A stretch of DNA of 64,000 bases from Coptis chinensis (GCA_015680905.1 CM027378.1:104863501-104927500); one strand, 5' to 3'; positions 1-11,664 are shown, counted from the stretch's first letter. Numbers and translations are program-made. The notes: generated by a model not told the origin, from the sequence alone.

Positions 1-259
1 AGTTCCATCCTTTCATTATAATAAGTAGGTGAATGAGTAAAACTTAATCAGTTCCATCCTTTTATTAAAACTCAATAGGTTTCCAAAGAAAAAAAAAATG
101 AAAACATGAAACTACAAATGACAATTTCCTTGCTACACCCCACCTTGTATATCGAAACACAAAATGCTCAAAGGAAAATCAATAATTCGAATAGGAAACA
201 ACTCAACATTGACTCTAGTCTAGATTGCATCCCACCTTGGGATTGCATTCTCATATATG
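1..259. other. Left flank, no gene seen
   Basis: AT-rich sequence. A short direct repeat (AGTTCCATCCTTT) occurs at about 1 and about 50. No coding or RNA feature was recognised. Confidence 0.4.
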
Positions 260-265
260 CCTTTT

Positions 266-3200
266 GAGTCCGAATTTGTTGCACACTGATAAATCAGGGT
301 GCTTGTTAACACTTTTTCTTATTGGTCCACATCTTAATTTCTTCCACCTCAGCATTTGACTTTAAAATCAAACAAAAATACGAGATAAAGTTTCTCACAA
401 CTCATGAGAGGAGAAAATGAAACACAAAGAAACAAAAGTTGTCTCCCTCCATTCTCTGTATCGTCACTTTCCATTCTTCCATTCTTCAATTTATGTTTCA
501 ACATAATCTAATTGTCACCAATACTCTTTCTCATCGCTAAAGGTATCTCCACTCACCATTTCCAACTCTCATCAATTCACATTCCATATTCACCTCCAAA
601 ACTATTGTCCACATTAATTAATGGATCACTACTTTAATTTTTTCCTACTAAAACATCACCTTTTAATTTTTTTTCAAGCTAGTTTCTTGAAGTGATCATT
701 ATTGTAAACTTTGTTTTTTTTTGCTCAACATTACAGATTTTATTTTTAATAAATATTTTCTTGTTTAAACTTGTTCAATGTCAATGTAAATGAAATAAAT
801 ATATTTGATATTGATATACTACCTTTCTTTTGTAGATGGATGGTGAAGATTTCCAGGTCCTAGATTCCCTTGATTTTGATGATAATAGTCCGGAGGCTTT
901 CGACAGAACACAGTTGGGGTCTGATGATGATATGGCAGAGCATGATGAGTATAACTTAGAAAGTAGCATCTTGGCTGATGAAGATCCCAAAGTTGGTATG
1001 GAGTTTAACACTACAGAAGAGGCGTACAATTACTATAATCACTATGCAAGAGTTGTTGGATTTAGTGTTAGAAAACGGAGAACAAATAAAAGCGCAGCTG
1101 ATCGAAAGAAGATACTGAGATATACATTATGTTGTTCTTGTGAAGGTACTTATACTAAGATCAAAACTCAATAAAAAGAGAGATGAAAGACGATTTAATT
1201 GTAAAGCAGAATTTGTTGTTAAGCAACAAAAGGGAATATGAGTTGGTCAAGTTTATTGCGAACACACACTCATGAAGTTGTCGCACTAAGAGTGCACATT
1301 TGATGAGGTCCACAGAAGTGTTATGTTTTCACAAGCAGACTTTTTTAGTAAAATGTATTCTTGAGAATTGACAATCGATATATTCAAATATTTCAGATTG
1401 AAGAAGCCGGAGGAGCTGAATATCTTAATTTCACAAGAACTGATCTCAATAACTTCTTTCAAAGACAACATGCAGAAATTCGTAAAAGAGGTGATGCACT
1501 ATCTCTACTTGATTATTTTAGAGCAAAAAAAGAGGAGAACAAGAATTTTTATTATTCTATTCGAACCAATGATGATAATGAAATTTGTGGGGTCTTTTTC
1601 TGTGATGGATTGTCAAGGCGTGACTATGCGTTGTTTGGTGATGTAATGAGTTTTGATACAACATTTAGAACAAATGACTACAACATGCTTTGCGCACCGT
1701 TTGTTGGTGTCAACAATCATGGGCAAACAACTATCTTCGGATGTGGTTTGATAGAGAGAGAAACAACTGAGTCTTTTATATGGTTGTTCACTACTTTCTT
1801 GAATGCTATGGGAGGAAAAAACACGAAGCCATTTTTTTCAGATCAAGCTATGGCTATTCGAATGCTATCGGTGATGTGTTTCACGGTGTTTATCATGGAC
1901 TATGTCTTTGGCACATTTACAATAATGCATTAACAAACTTGAATCACATGTTTATAAGAAAGTACAATTATGAATTTAATCGCCGTTTCAGAGAATGCAT
2001 ATATGAAGGAGAAACGATTGAAGAATTTCAAGAGACTTGGGCTGATTTTCTCAAAGATTTTAACTTGGAAGATAATAAGTGGTTGCAAGGGTTATACAAG
2101 TCACGTGAAAAATGGGCTCAAGTGTATGCTCGTATCCATTTTTGTGCAGGTGTAACCACGACACAAAGGAGTGAAAGTATAAACAAGTTTTTGAAAGCAT
2201 TCTTTGGAAGTAAGATGATTCTTCGAGAGTTTGTAGATCAATATGCCAAGGCTATGGCTACTCATCGTGAATCTGAAAAGGAAGAGGACTATAGGACACG
2301 CCAAACTGCACCTAGCTTGTGGTCTAATTGGTCTGTGGAACGTGAAGCTTCCGAAGTTTATACAAGAAAAATATTTTATATATTTCAAGAAGAGTACAAA
2401 AAAACTCTTGATCTTCGAATGGAATTGGATGAAACTGACGGAGATGTTTGTAAATATAGAGTGGAGGAAATAGGAAGTCGAGAAAGGAATCGTACTCTTA
2501 CATATAATCAATCAGAAAAGTCGGTGTTTTGTACATGTAGAAAGTTCGGGTTTCAAGGAATACTTTGCTCCCATGCTTTGAAATTGTTTAGCGTGACTTG
2601 AATTTTTGTAGTTTGCTCTCCAAGTATTATCTGAAAAGATGGACAAAGAATGTCATTGATGAAGTTGTTTTTGACTTCATTATGGAGAAGCGATCCTAAG
2701 GGACATTGATCCGGAAGCTGCAACTTCGATATAGTGAGTTGTCACATATTTTGCAAAAGAATTATTGCAAAGGGTGCGACGTCGAGTGATTTGTGTGCTT
2801 AGTTGCTAAGTCGAGTTACTACAAGTCGAGGCTTAAACCGATGCATTAGCCATTAAAGATGTGAACCAAGGACAAGGATCTCAAAAGAACACACCTGATA
2901 CACATGGAGTTTCTTTACCCGACATGAATGAGGATGCACAAATTCGAGACCCAAAAAGAAACCCAAGTCGTGGCCCAGCTAAAAGAGCAAAAGGTCCGCT
3001 CGAGACTAGACCATCCAGAAGGAGAACTTCATCTAAACCAAAGGGTTTGTGCTTACATATCAATGATATTTTAATTATCTATTTGTAACTTACATGACTT
3101 GCTCTATTTTTTTGAATGTGAGTGTATCATATAGGTAACCAAGAGACCGCGAGGAGATACCTATTACAGAAGACATAGAAGGGGAATTAAATGTGGATAA

Positions 3201-3858
3201 CACAACTAACCCAACTATGGTATGTATTGCTTTATTCTTAGTTTTAAAGTATTGAATTGCTCAAGATCTTAAGATATATGATATATCATGTAAGTCATTT
3301 ATTTTTGTATGGGAGGCACATGAACAACAATATAACTTTAATAGATGGAATATCGGAGAAACATTAAATGCTTATCAAGTTGTGCAGGTGGTAAGTATTT
3401 TTGATGTCCATTGTAGTATATCAATATATAGAAGATGATTATGAATTCTGACATATGTGTTGTGTAGGATCCATTTAGATTGGGACTTGGGCAGATTCAC
3501 CAACAATCACATAGCCAAATTTCAAATAACATGGGCGCAACATTAGACATGTATCGACAAATCTTGGTACATCAACCTTCATATGAACACAACCCAAATC
3601 AAGTACCTCCATTTCTTGGCCTTTTCCCACCGAATGATGTCTGTCATTCTATGCTACTATTTCCTAGTGACTATTCCACATCTCAACAGGTATCCAAAAT
3701 AGCAAATACATTACATCTTTATATTTTGTTGGCTAGCTTCTCCATCTCAATGACTAAGTTATGCTTCAAATGTTTTTGTAGGCAAGTATTTCACAGTTGC
3801 GCGAAGCTCAACGACCGGCTCGACGATTGTCTTTTCTAGATTCATCGATACCATAGAT
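266..3858. repeat. Left inverted arm of the palindrome
   Basis: Matches the reverse complement of 7133-10728 almost continuously. Differences are mostly substitutions plus small indels clustered near 1168-1380, 1818-1860 and 2590-2850. Similarity ends just after the stop codon of the enclosed gene (shared ...CCATAGAT). Confidence 0.85.
836..3856 (+). pseudogene. FAR1/FHY3-related MULE transposase gene, left-arm copy, frame-broken
   Basis: Intron-containing relative of the FAR1/FHY3 and Mutator transposase family. The ATG at 836 directly follows an intron-acceptor-like TTTGTAG. The first 112 codons give an acidic N terminus and the start of the FAR1 DNA-binding zinc-finger region. Small deletions near 1168-1177 break the frame. 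Further indels near 1200-1380, 1818-1860 and 2594-2850 split the MULE transposase core (1361-1933 and 1780-2601) and the SWIM zinc finger (CxC...CxH near 2530-2575). Downstream exons look intact: 3468-3689 with GT/AG borders, and 3782-3856 ending in TAG at 3854. Where the right-arm copy has a TGA stop, this copy keeps CGA (about 2418). The clustered one-base indels could be genuine decay or consensus errors. Confidence 0.85.
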
Positions 3859-4149
3859 TCATATTTGTTATATATTTTGGGTATGAACAATCAATGTTCA
3901 TATATTATAGATTTGTTTTTTAATAAAATTGTAGATGGCGTACTAGTACCCGCTTGCTATGCCAACTTGTATCGTCAAATTTTTATGAAGCATGGGCATT
4001 TAGAGACCAATCTAAATTATTGAAGTGAGATCGGTTTCAATGCTTTACTTGTAGAGCTTCTCAGAGTTATTTCTGCTATGAAGAAGGTACATTTTAGTGG
4101 ATTGACCATTGCCATTCTCAATGATTGGGAAAGAGTTATTTCTGCTGAT

Positions 4150-4350
4150 ATGTTGGCTAGAGGGAGTTGTTCATACCTAAAGAAGGTATGAACAATCCGT
4201 GTTCATACAAAAAAAAAACATGAATCTATAACAAATATGAACATTGATTGTTCATACCCAAAATATATATGAACAATAAATGTTCATACCCAAAACAGAC
4301 ATGAACATTAATTGTTCATACCCAAAACATATATGAACATTGATTGTTCA
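4150..4350. repeat. Dyad repeat cluster, first copy
   Basis: Tandem-like units of about 28 bp. Each carries ATGAACA and its complement TGTTCAT around a short AT centre, separated by TACCCAAAAC. They run into a GC-rich segment (GGGTAAGCGCC...) at 4358-4405. Confidence 0.6.
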
Positions 4351-4766
4351 TTTTTTAGGGTAAGCGCCTTGTGCCATCGTCGTGTGAGTGAGGTACGAGC
4401 ATACCCTTTTGTATACAAGTCCATTTAACTTCTTTAACCATCCCTGATACATTTCACTTGAACATGATGTGCACTTCATTTCAGGCTTTCCAATTCCATT
4501 GTCTTTTCTCCTTCAAGTTCTTGTAATCTTTAAGTCTGTTTAAAAGCATAATCCAAAGCCGTCTTTTCCTACATAATTTACTCGCTAATAAGCCCATAAA
4601 GAATATTTGTCGTTGGAAAGCATGGGGTGTGTGACCATTTCTTCATATATTTTATCACATATATAACTTCTCAATTAACTATATAGTTGTTCTTCATCAA
4701 CTGTTTATTAAAACAGATATGAACAATAACTGTTCATACTCCAAATTATGAACATTAGCTATGAAC

Positions 4767-5225
4767 TATGTTGCATGAACACGGATGCGGGGCCTGACAT
4801 CGACGCGTTGACGCAGACATCCACGCATGACTTCGGTTATATCTCAAAAGTAGGGCACGACGGCCTTGAAATAATTAATATTTATAATCTTATGTTATAT
4901 AAATTAAACATTAAAAACTTAATTAAATGTATCAACATTCATAAATTCAAAACTATTAAAGATAAATAGCCACAAAATTAAGTTTAATATTTCCTAATCA
5001 AACTTTAAAAACATGTTATAAGTCTTAACAAAACAAAAAAAATGAAAAAATTGAGTTTTTTAATATTATTTTGATTTATTTTTTATTTTTTTAGGTCAAA
5101 ATCCGCGTCCTGACCATGTTGACCGCGTCCTGACCATGTTGACCACGTCCGGCCGGGTCCATCTTTGCGTCGTGTCCGTCGGGACGCGGACACAACCTAT
5201 TAGGAGATGCGTCCGTGCTTTAGAG
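4767..5225. mobile_element. Mutator-like MITE with 9-bp target duplication
   Basis: Flanked by the direct repeat GCTATGAAC at 4758-4766 and 5226-5234. The ends are imperfect inverted repeats (left TGCATGAACACGGATGCG; right reads inward as AAAGCACGGACGCATC), and GC-rich subterminal parts surround an AT-rich centre. A 9-bp duplication fits the Mutator superfamily. No coding capacity. Confidence 0.65.
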
Positions 5226-5435
5226 GCTATGAACAATAGGTATGAACAATGAATGTTCACACCCAAAAAAAACATGAACCCAAAACAGACATGAACATTG
5301 ATTGTTCATACCCAAAACATATATGAACAATAAATGTTCATACCCAAAACATATATGAACATTGATTGTTCATTTTTCGGGGTAGCGCCGCAGGCGCGTC
5401 GAGGTCTCGTGGGCCGTAGGCGAGGGCAAAACTTC
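5225..5435. repeat. Dyad repeat cluster and GC-rich tail, second copy
   Basis: The same ATGAACA/TGTTCAT units as at 4150, followed at about 5382 by GGGTAGCGCCGCAGGCGCG and a GC-rich stretch that is repeated nearly identically at 6575-6630. Confidence 0.55.
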
Positions 5436-5579
5436 AAAGATTGGTGGACGTTTTTCTTTGATAACACGAGGTCACATTTTCAAATAAAAAATATAATAAA
5501 ATGAGATAGGACAAATTTGCGGTAGACACACCTCGGCACCCTAAGGCTAAACAAAGATCAGTTGATCATGGTACTAAAT

Positions 5580-6115
5580 AGGGGTGTTCATGGGTCGGTT
5601 TTTACTGGTTTCGAGTTCCATTCTATTTTTAATGGTTCCTATCAGGTTTGGTTATTTTATTTTATTTTTAAGAAAACCCGAAACTATACCCATTAATTAA
5701 GTTGGTTTCGGTTTTTTCTTGGATTATATATTATTATTACTAAAATTACGTTTTTAATTACGTAACAGATATAAAAGTTAGTTTTAGTGTGACAATAACA
5801 CTTATAATGGTCATAAATTCGATAATCTTTGAATTTTTTTAGAAAAACTTTAAGTACAACTCATAAATTGTCGCGTACACACGTATTAATTTCCATTTTA
5901 AATCGAAAGCAAGAGTACATTATACTATACATACATACATACGATCTATATAAATATATATTACACACTAAATTTTAACATATATAGTGTATTAATTAAT
6001 TCCGGTTCGGTTTTAATTCCGCTATTAACATTTTTAAACCCATAACCGCTATAAACAGTTCTAATTCCGATTCGGTTTCGGGTAATTAGATACCCATACA
6101 CACTCTAGCTCCCAA
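5580..6115. mobile_element. Degenerate hAT-like MITE remnant
   Basis: The left end TAGGGGTGTTCATGGGTCGG is typical of plant hAT MITEs. The right end near 6080-6113 (CGGGTAATTAGATACCCAT, then CACACTCTA) resembles the inverted counterpart with mutations. Internal sequence has repeated CGGTTTCGG/CCGGTTCGG motifs. No intact target duplication was found. Confidence 0.45.
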
Positions 6116-6344
6116 ACATATATAGGATACTCACAAAGTAATATTTTTTTTGCTTGGGATTAAGAAGAGATAATCAAAAGCTCCTGCACATAACTGCAAA
6201 GTTTGGTGGATGTTTTTGTTTTGTAGCAGGTGGACACATTTTAAAACAATGGAATTGAAAATTAAGAAATGAGATATGACAAAGTTCAGGTAAACACACC
6301 TGGGCAACCAATGGATAGACAAAGATTGATATGTGTACCACATA

Positions 6345-6633
6345 ATGGTTATGAACAATAGGTATGAACAAAACAGATATGAACAATAAATGTTCACACC
6401 CAAAACAGATATGAACATTGATTGTTCATACCTAAAAAGGTATGAACAATCCGTGTTCATACAAAAAAAAACATGAACCCAAAACAAATATGAACATTGA
6501 TTGTTCATACCCAAAACATATATGAACAATAAATGTTCATACCCAAAACATATATGAACATGATTGTTCATTTTTCGGGTAGCGCCGCAGGCGCGGCGAG
6601 GTCTCGTGGGCCGTAGGCACGGGCATACCCTAG
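6345..6633 (+). mobile_element. Dyad repeat cluster ending in a Helitron-like CTAG terminus, third copy
   Basis: More ATGAACA/TGTTCAT units, then GGGTAGCGCCGCAGGCGCG, then GGCACGGGCATACCCTAG followed by T at 6634. A GC-rich segment ending CTAG before T fits a Helitron 3' terminus, but the expected hairpin is weak. I could not find a matching 5' TC end. Confidence 0.4.
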
Positions 6634-7132
6634 TGATAATATATGGATCAGAAAAATCTATAACAATATTAATATTTCAATCCTCAGCCATTTTATTGAT
6701 ATGGCTATAGAACTAGAGCTCCAAAAACAACCCAAAAAGAAAATAAAACAGCTCATAAAGCTATCAACCATCGCTAACTTCAAGTCGGAATAAATACTAT
6801 TATGAAAACCTAAATCCTTAAACAAAAAGAATGCCTCAGCACTGTAGCAGCCTTTGCCGTTCAATTTGAAAAACAACATGCTGGATTGCAGAGTAGATAA
6901 TGGAATGTAAATACAAAAACAATATTCCCCATCAATGTTTACACGACAATAATTATATTTTTTTCACCAAAAACAAAATTCACAAAAGTTTACAACTTAA
7001 CCAACAAATACTAGCAGCACTATCTTCAAAAAATGCATATTCCCAAAAACTTTCTTTGTGCCCCATATAATTTTTTTACCCAGCCATTTACAAAACACTC
7101 TTTATATAAACCATGTACTAACGTATTGTACC

Positions 7133-10100
7133 ATCTATGGTATCGATGAATCTAGAAAAGACAATCGTCGAGCCGGTCGTTGAGTTTCGCGCAACTGTGA
7201 AATACTTGCCTACAAAAACATTTGAAGCATAACTTAGTCATTGAGATGGAGAAGCTAGCCAACAAAATATAAAGATGTAATGTATTTGCTATTTTGGATA
7301 CCTGTTGAGATGTGGAATAGTCACTAGGAAATAGTAGCATAGAATGACAGACATCATTCGGTGGGAAAAGGCCAAGAAATGGAGGTACTTGATTTGGGTT
7401 GTGTTCATATGAAGGTTGATGTACCAGTACTTGTCGATACATGTCTAATGTTGCGCCCATGTTATTTGAAATTTGGCTATGTGATTGTTGGTGAATCTGC
7501 CCAAGTCCCAATCTAAATGGATCCTACACAACACATATGTCAGAATTCATAATCATCTTCTATATATTGATATACTACAATGGACATCAAAAATACTTAC
7601 CACCTGCACAACTTGATAAGCATTTAATGTTTCTCCGATATTCCATCTATTAAAAGTTATATTGTTGTTCATGTGCCTCCCATACAAAAAGAAATGACTT
7701 ACATGATATATCATATATCTTAAGATCTTGAGCAATTCAATACTTTAAAACTAAGAATAAAGCAATACATACTATAGTTGGGTTAGTTGTGTTATCCACA
7801 TTTAATTCCCCTTCTATGTCTTCTCAGAATAGGTATCTCCTCTGTGTCTCTTGGTTACCTATATGATACACTCACATTCAAAAAAATAGAGCAAGTCATG
7901 TAAGTTACAAATAGATAATTAAAATATCATTGATATGTAAGCACAAACCCTTTGGTTTAGATGAAGTTCTCCTTCTGGATGGTCTAGTCTCGGCCGGACC
8001 TTTTGCTCTTTTTAGTTGGGCCCGCGACTTGGTTTTCTTTTTGGGTCTCGAATTTGTGCATCCTCATTCATGTCGGGTAAAGAAACTCCATGTGTATCAG
8101 GTGTGTTCTTTTGAGATCCTTGTCCTTGGTTCACATCTTTAATGGCTAATGCATCCAGTTTCGCCTCGACTTGTAGTAACTCTGACTTAGCAACTAAGCA
8201 CAAATCACTCGACGTCGCACCCTTTGCAATAATTCTTTGCAAAATATGTGACAACTCACTATATCGAGTTGCAGCTTCCGGATCAATGTCCCTTAGGATC
8301 GCTTCTCCATACGAGTCAAAAACAACTTCATCAATGACATTCTTTGTCCATCTTTTCAGATAATACTTGGAGAGCAAACTACAAAAATTCAAGTCACGAA
8401 ACAATTTCAAAGCATGGGAGCAAAGTATTCCTTGAAACCCGAACTTTCTACATGTACAAAACACTGACTTTTCTGATTGATTATATGTAAGAGTACGACT
8501 CCTTCTCTGACTTCCTATTTCCTCCACTTTATATTTACAAACATCTCCGTCAGTTTCATCCAATTCCATTCAAAGATCAAGAGTTTTTTTGTACTCTTCT
8601 TGAAATATATAAAATATTTTTCTTGTATAAACTTCGGAAGCTTCACGTTCCACAGACCAATTAGACCACAAGCTAGGTGCAGTTTGGCGTGTCCTATAGT
8701 CCTCTTCCTTTTTAGATTCACGACGAGTAGCCATAGCCTTGGCATATTGATCTACAAACTCTCGAAGAATCATCTTACTTCCAAAGAATGCTTTCAAAAA
8801 CTTGTTTATACTTTCACTCCTTTGTGTCGTGGTTACACCTGCACAAAAATGGATACGAGCATACACTTGAGCCCATTTTTCGCGTGACTTGTATAACCCT
8901 TGCAACCACTTATTATCTTCCAAGTTAAAATCTTTGAGAAAATCAGCCCAAGTCTCTTGAAATTCTTCAATCGTTTCTCCTTCATATATGCATTCTCTGA
9001 AACGGCGATTAAATTCATAATTGCACTTGCGAAACATGTGATTCAAGTTTGTTAATGCATTATTGTAAATGTGCCAAAGACATAGTCCATGATAAACACC
9101 AGGAAACACATCACTGATAGCATTCGAAATCGCCATAGCTTGATCTGAAAAAATGGCTTCAGGTTTTTTTCCTCCCATAGCATTCAAGAAAGTAGTGAAC
9201 AACCATATAAAAGACTCAGTTGTTTCTCTCTCTATCAAACCACATCCGAAGATAGTTGTTTGCCCATGATTGTTGACACCAACAAACGGTGCGCAAAGCA
9301 TGTTGTAGTCATTTGTTCTAAATGTTGTATCAAAACTCATTACATCACCAAACAACGCATAGTCACGCCTTGACAATCCATCACAGAAAAAGACCCCACA
9401 AATTTCATTATCATCATTGGTTCGAATAGAATAATAAAAATTCTTGTTCTCCTCTTTTTTTGCTCTAAAATAATCAAGTAGAGATAGTGCATCACCTCTT
9501 TTACGAATTTCTGCATGTTGTCTTTGAAAGAAGTTATTGAGATCAGTTCTTGTGAAATTAAGATATTCAGCTCCTCCGGCTTCTTCACTGAAATATTTGA
9601 ATATATCTGATTGTCGAATTCCCGAAGAATACATTTTACTAAAAAAGTCTGCTTGTGAAAACATAACACTTCTCTGTGACCTCATCAAATGTGCACTCTT
9701 AGCTGCGACAACTTCATGAGTGTGTTCTGCAATAAACTTGACCAACTCATATTTCCCCTTTTTGTTAAGCTTAACAACAAATTCTGCTTTACAATTAAAT
9801 CGTCTTTCATCTCTCTTTTTTATTGGAGTTTTGATCTTAGTATAAGTACCTTCACAAGAACAACATAATGTATATCTTAGTATCTTCTTTCGATCAGCTG
9901 CGCTTTTATTTGTTCTCCGTTTTCTAACACTAAATCCAACAACTCTTGCGTAGTGATTATAGTAATTGTACGCCTCTTCTGTAGTGTTAAACTCCATACC
10001 AACTTTGGGATCTTCATCAGCCAAGATGCTACTTTCTAAGTTATACTCATCATGCTCTGCCATATCATCATCAGACCCCAACTGTGTTCTGTCGAAAGCC

Positions 10101-10728
10101 TCCGGACTATTATCATCAAAATCAAGGGAATCTAGGACCTGGAAATCTTCACCATCCATCTACAAAAGAAAGGTAGTATATCAATATCAAATATATTTAT
10201 TTCATTTACATTGACATTGAACAAGTTTAAACAAGAAAATATTTATTAAAAATAAAATCTGTAATGTTGAGCAAAAAAAACAAAGTTTACAATAATGATC
10301 ACTTCAAGAAACTAGCTTGAAAAAAAATTAAAAGGTGATGTTTTAGTAGGAAAAAATTAAAGTAGTGATCCATTAATTAATGTGGACAATAGTTTTGGAG
10401 GTGAATATGGAATGTGAATTGATGAGAGTTGGAAATGGTGAGTGGAGATACCTTTAGCGATGAGAAAGAGTATTGGTGACAATTAGATTATGCTGAAACA
10501 TAAATTGAAGAATGGAAGAATGGAAAGTGACGATACAGAGAATGGAGGGAGACAACTTTTGTTTCTTTGTGTTTCATTTTCTCCTCTCATGAGTTGTGAG
10601 AAACTTTATCTCGTATTTTTGTTTGATTTTAAAGTCAAATGCTGAGGTGGAAGAAATTAAGATGTGGACCAATAAGAAAAAGTGTTAACAAGCACCCTGA
10701 TTTATCAGTGTGCAACAAATTCGGACTC
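7133..10728. repeat. Right inverted arm of the palindrome
   Basis: Reverse complement of 266-3858. It keeps the better-preserved coding copy. The arm ends at GGACTC (10728), directly followed by CCTTTT. Confidence 0.85.
7135..10159 (-). CDS. FAR1/FHY3-related MULE transposase-like protein, right-arm copy (one nonsense codon)
   Basis: The ATG at 10159 opens 529 codons to a TGA at 8570-8572. The same frame continues for about 180 more codons to 8012, so one CGA-to-TGA change splits a long reading frame. Domains in order: acidic N terminus; FAR1-type zinc-binding DNA-binding domain (about residues 60-170, with CCSC, CKAEF and EHTHE); MULE transposase core (about 230-450) with Asp in MSFDTTFR, Asp in FSDQA, a CLWH motif and Glu in QRSESINKF; and a SWIM zinc finger (CTC...CSH) beyond the stop, near 8410-8460. 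A 2-base excess near 8020-8030 relative to the other arm shifts the frame again. Later exons (7302-7524 and 7135-7209) have good splice borders. It is either a transposase or a domesticated-type regulator. Its place inside inverted repeats favours transposase. It may be recently inactivated. Confidence 0.85.
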
Positions 10729-10734
10729 CCTTTT

Positions 10735-11074
10735 AAGTTGTAGTCCCTGCTAGCTAGGCATGTCAATCAAAACCCATTAGTCATACTGACTACAGCTACA
10801 CAATTTATACAGAGTTCAATAATATTAGATAAACAACAATAAATTGAAGGGAGGGGTAGAGAACGACTACATCCAGATTTATTGTAGCCATTTGTTTGGC
10901 AAGTTTTAGACTCTTATTCATCCATTGATTCCATTCTCAGAAATAATTGAAGTTCGACAATATGCATCCACATGTATTCTTATTGCGAAATTAATCCACT
11001 TTTTCTCACGCCCTCTCTCCTACCTATCTCTCTCTCCAATTTGTACTGTCAATAAGTGGATTAATTGAAGGCAA

Positions 11075-11077
<3 letters not shown>
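10735..11077. other. Intergenic, nothing recognised
   Basis: AT-rich sequence right of the palindrome; no coding or repeat feature was recognised. Confidence 0.4.

Positions 11078-11133
<56 letters not shown>
11078..11133. repeat. (TA)n microsatellite
   Basis: About 28 uninterrupted TA units. It directly abuts the end (CCGGCTAGGT) of a dispersed repeat starting at 11134. Confidence 0.95.
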
Positions 11134-11135
<2 letters not shown>

Positions 11136-11275
11136 AACCGGCTAGGTAAAATGATGAGAATTCAAAACAAAGATCCAAACAAAGAATATCGACCGTTGGA
11201 TCATAGCTAATTTGGGTTTGGATGAAAAAGCGATATTTCGGAATTTGGGTTTCGAAATTTCTAAACAGGAAACAA
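11134..11275 (+). repeat. Dispersed repeat, copy 1 (inverted copy at 27736-27885)
   Basis: Shares ordered blocks with the reverse complement of 27736-27885, including CTAGGT, GAGAATTCAAAACAAA, GAATATCG, GGAT-ATAGCT and GCGATATTTC followed by GAATTTGGGTTTCGAAATT. Both copies border a (TA)n tract at the same end. It is probably the terminal region of a non-autonomous transposon; class unknown. Confidence 0.6.
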
Positions 11276-11279
11276 CAAA

Positions 11280-11510
11280 CTAAGATCATCAACAAACAAC
11301 AAATTCAAAATCAAAACCACCGAAATCATCAACAACAAAATCAAACCACCGAAAAACCCAAAATCAAACCCAAAAATCAAAACCCAAAAACCCAAAATTC
11401 AACAAACTACGATCACGAGGATTTTGAAAATTCATAAAAACAACAAATCATCAACAAAATCAAAACCACCAAAAAAACCAAAATTCAAAACCCAAAAATC
11501 CAAATTTCAT
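11280..11510. repeat. A/C-rich low-complexity tract
   Basis: Irregular repetition of AAAATCAAAACCACC, CATCAACAAC and AAACCCAAAA. The open frame across it is a composition artefact. Confidence 0.6.
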
Positions 11511-11664
11511 GGGCGATCCAACATCATCATAAACACACTATGTTGAAGACTACAACCCTTTTCTAAATATGGCAATTTTTTGTTTTCTTCTACCCATGAA
11601 TGGTTTTTTTTGTGGTAGTTCACTTTCTATGTTGGTGTTTGATCAAGTTTTGTTGTTGGTGCAG

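Larger units (their letters stand above)
3859..7132. other. Spacer between the inverted arms
   Basis: Unique DNA between the arms. It holds three clusters of ATGAACA...TGTTCAT repeats, a Mutator-like MITE (4767-5225), a degenerate hAT-like remnant (about 5580-6115) and three related GC-rich Helitron-end-like segments. No host gene is recognisable. The side next to the right arm (6650-7130) probably contains the 3' untranslated region of that copy; this is inference. Confidence 0.55.
266..10728. mobile_element. Giant palindromic element with FAR1/MULE transposase gene in both arms
   Basis: The sequence from 266 is repeated in inverse orientation ending at 10728 (outer end GAGTCCGAATTTG). The arms cover roughly 266-3858 and 7133-10728, are highly similar, and leave a 3.27-kb unrelated spacer. 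CCTTTT directly abuts both outer ends (260-265 and 10729-10734), which suggests a target-site duplication and insertion of the whole palindrome as one unit. Each arm holds about 0.55 kb of upstream sequence and a complete intron-containing transposase-like gene. The inner end of the similarity falls two bases after the gene's stop codon. Mutator-like elements can have long terminal inverted repeats, but a transposase gene inside them is unusual. A local inverted duplication not made by transposition is the alternative. Confidence 0.75.

Noticed and set aside
781-1029. 82-aa minus-strand open frame, repeated at 9966-10214
   Set aside because: Antisense shadow of the acidic N terminus of the transposase-like gene; present in both arms only because the arms are copies.
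6131-6571. 146-aa minus-strand frame with repeated MNNQCSYLF-like peptides
   Set aside because: Translation of the ATGAACA/TGTTCAT dyad repeats in the spacer.
3900-6650. Tandem dyad repeats considered as a CRISPR array
   Set aside because: No constant repeat with unique spacers; the host is a plant and the units are degenerate.
11077-11295. Open frames encoding poly Tyr-Ile (also 32034-32222 and 45605-45802)
   Set aside because: Translation of (TA)n microsatellites.
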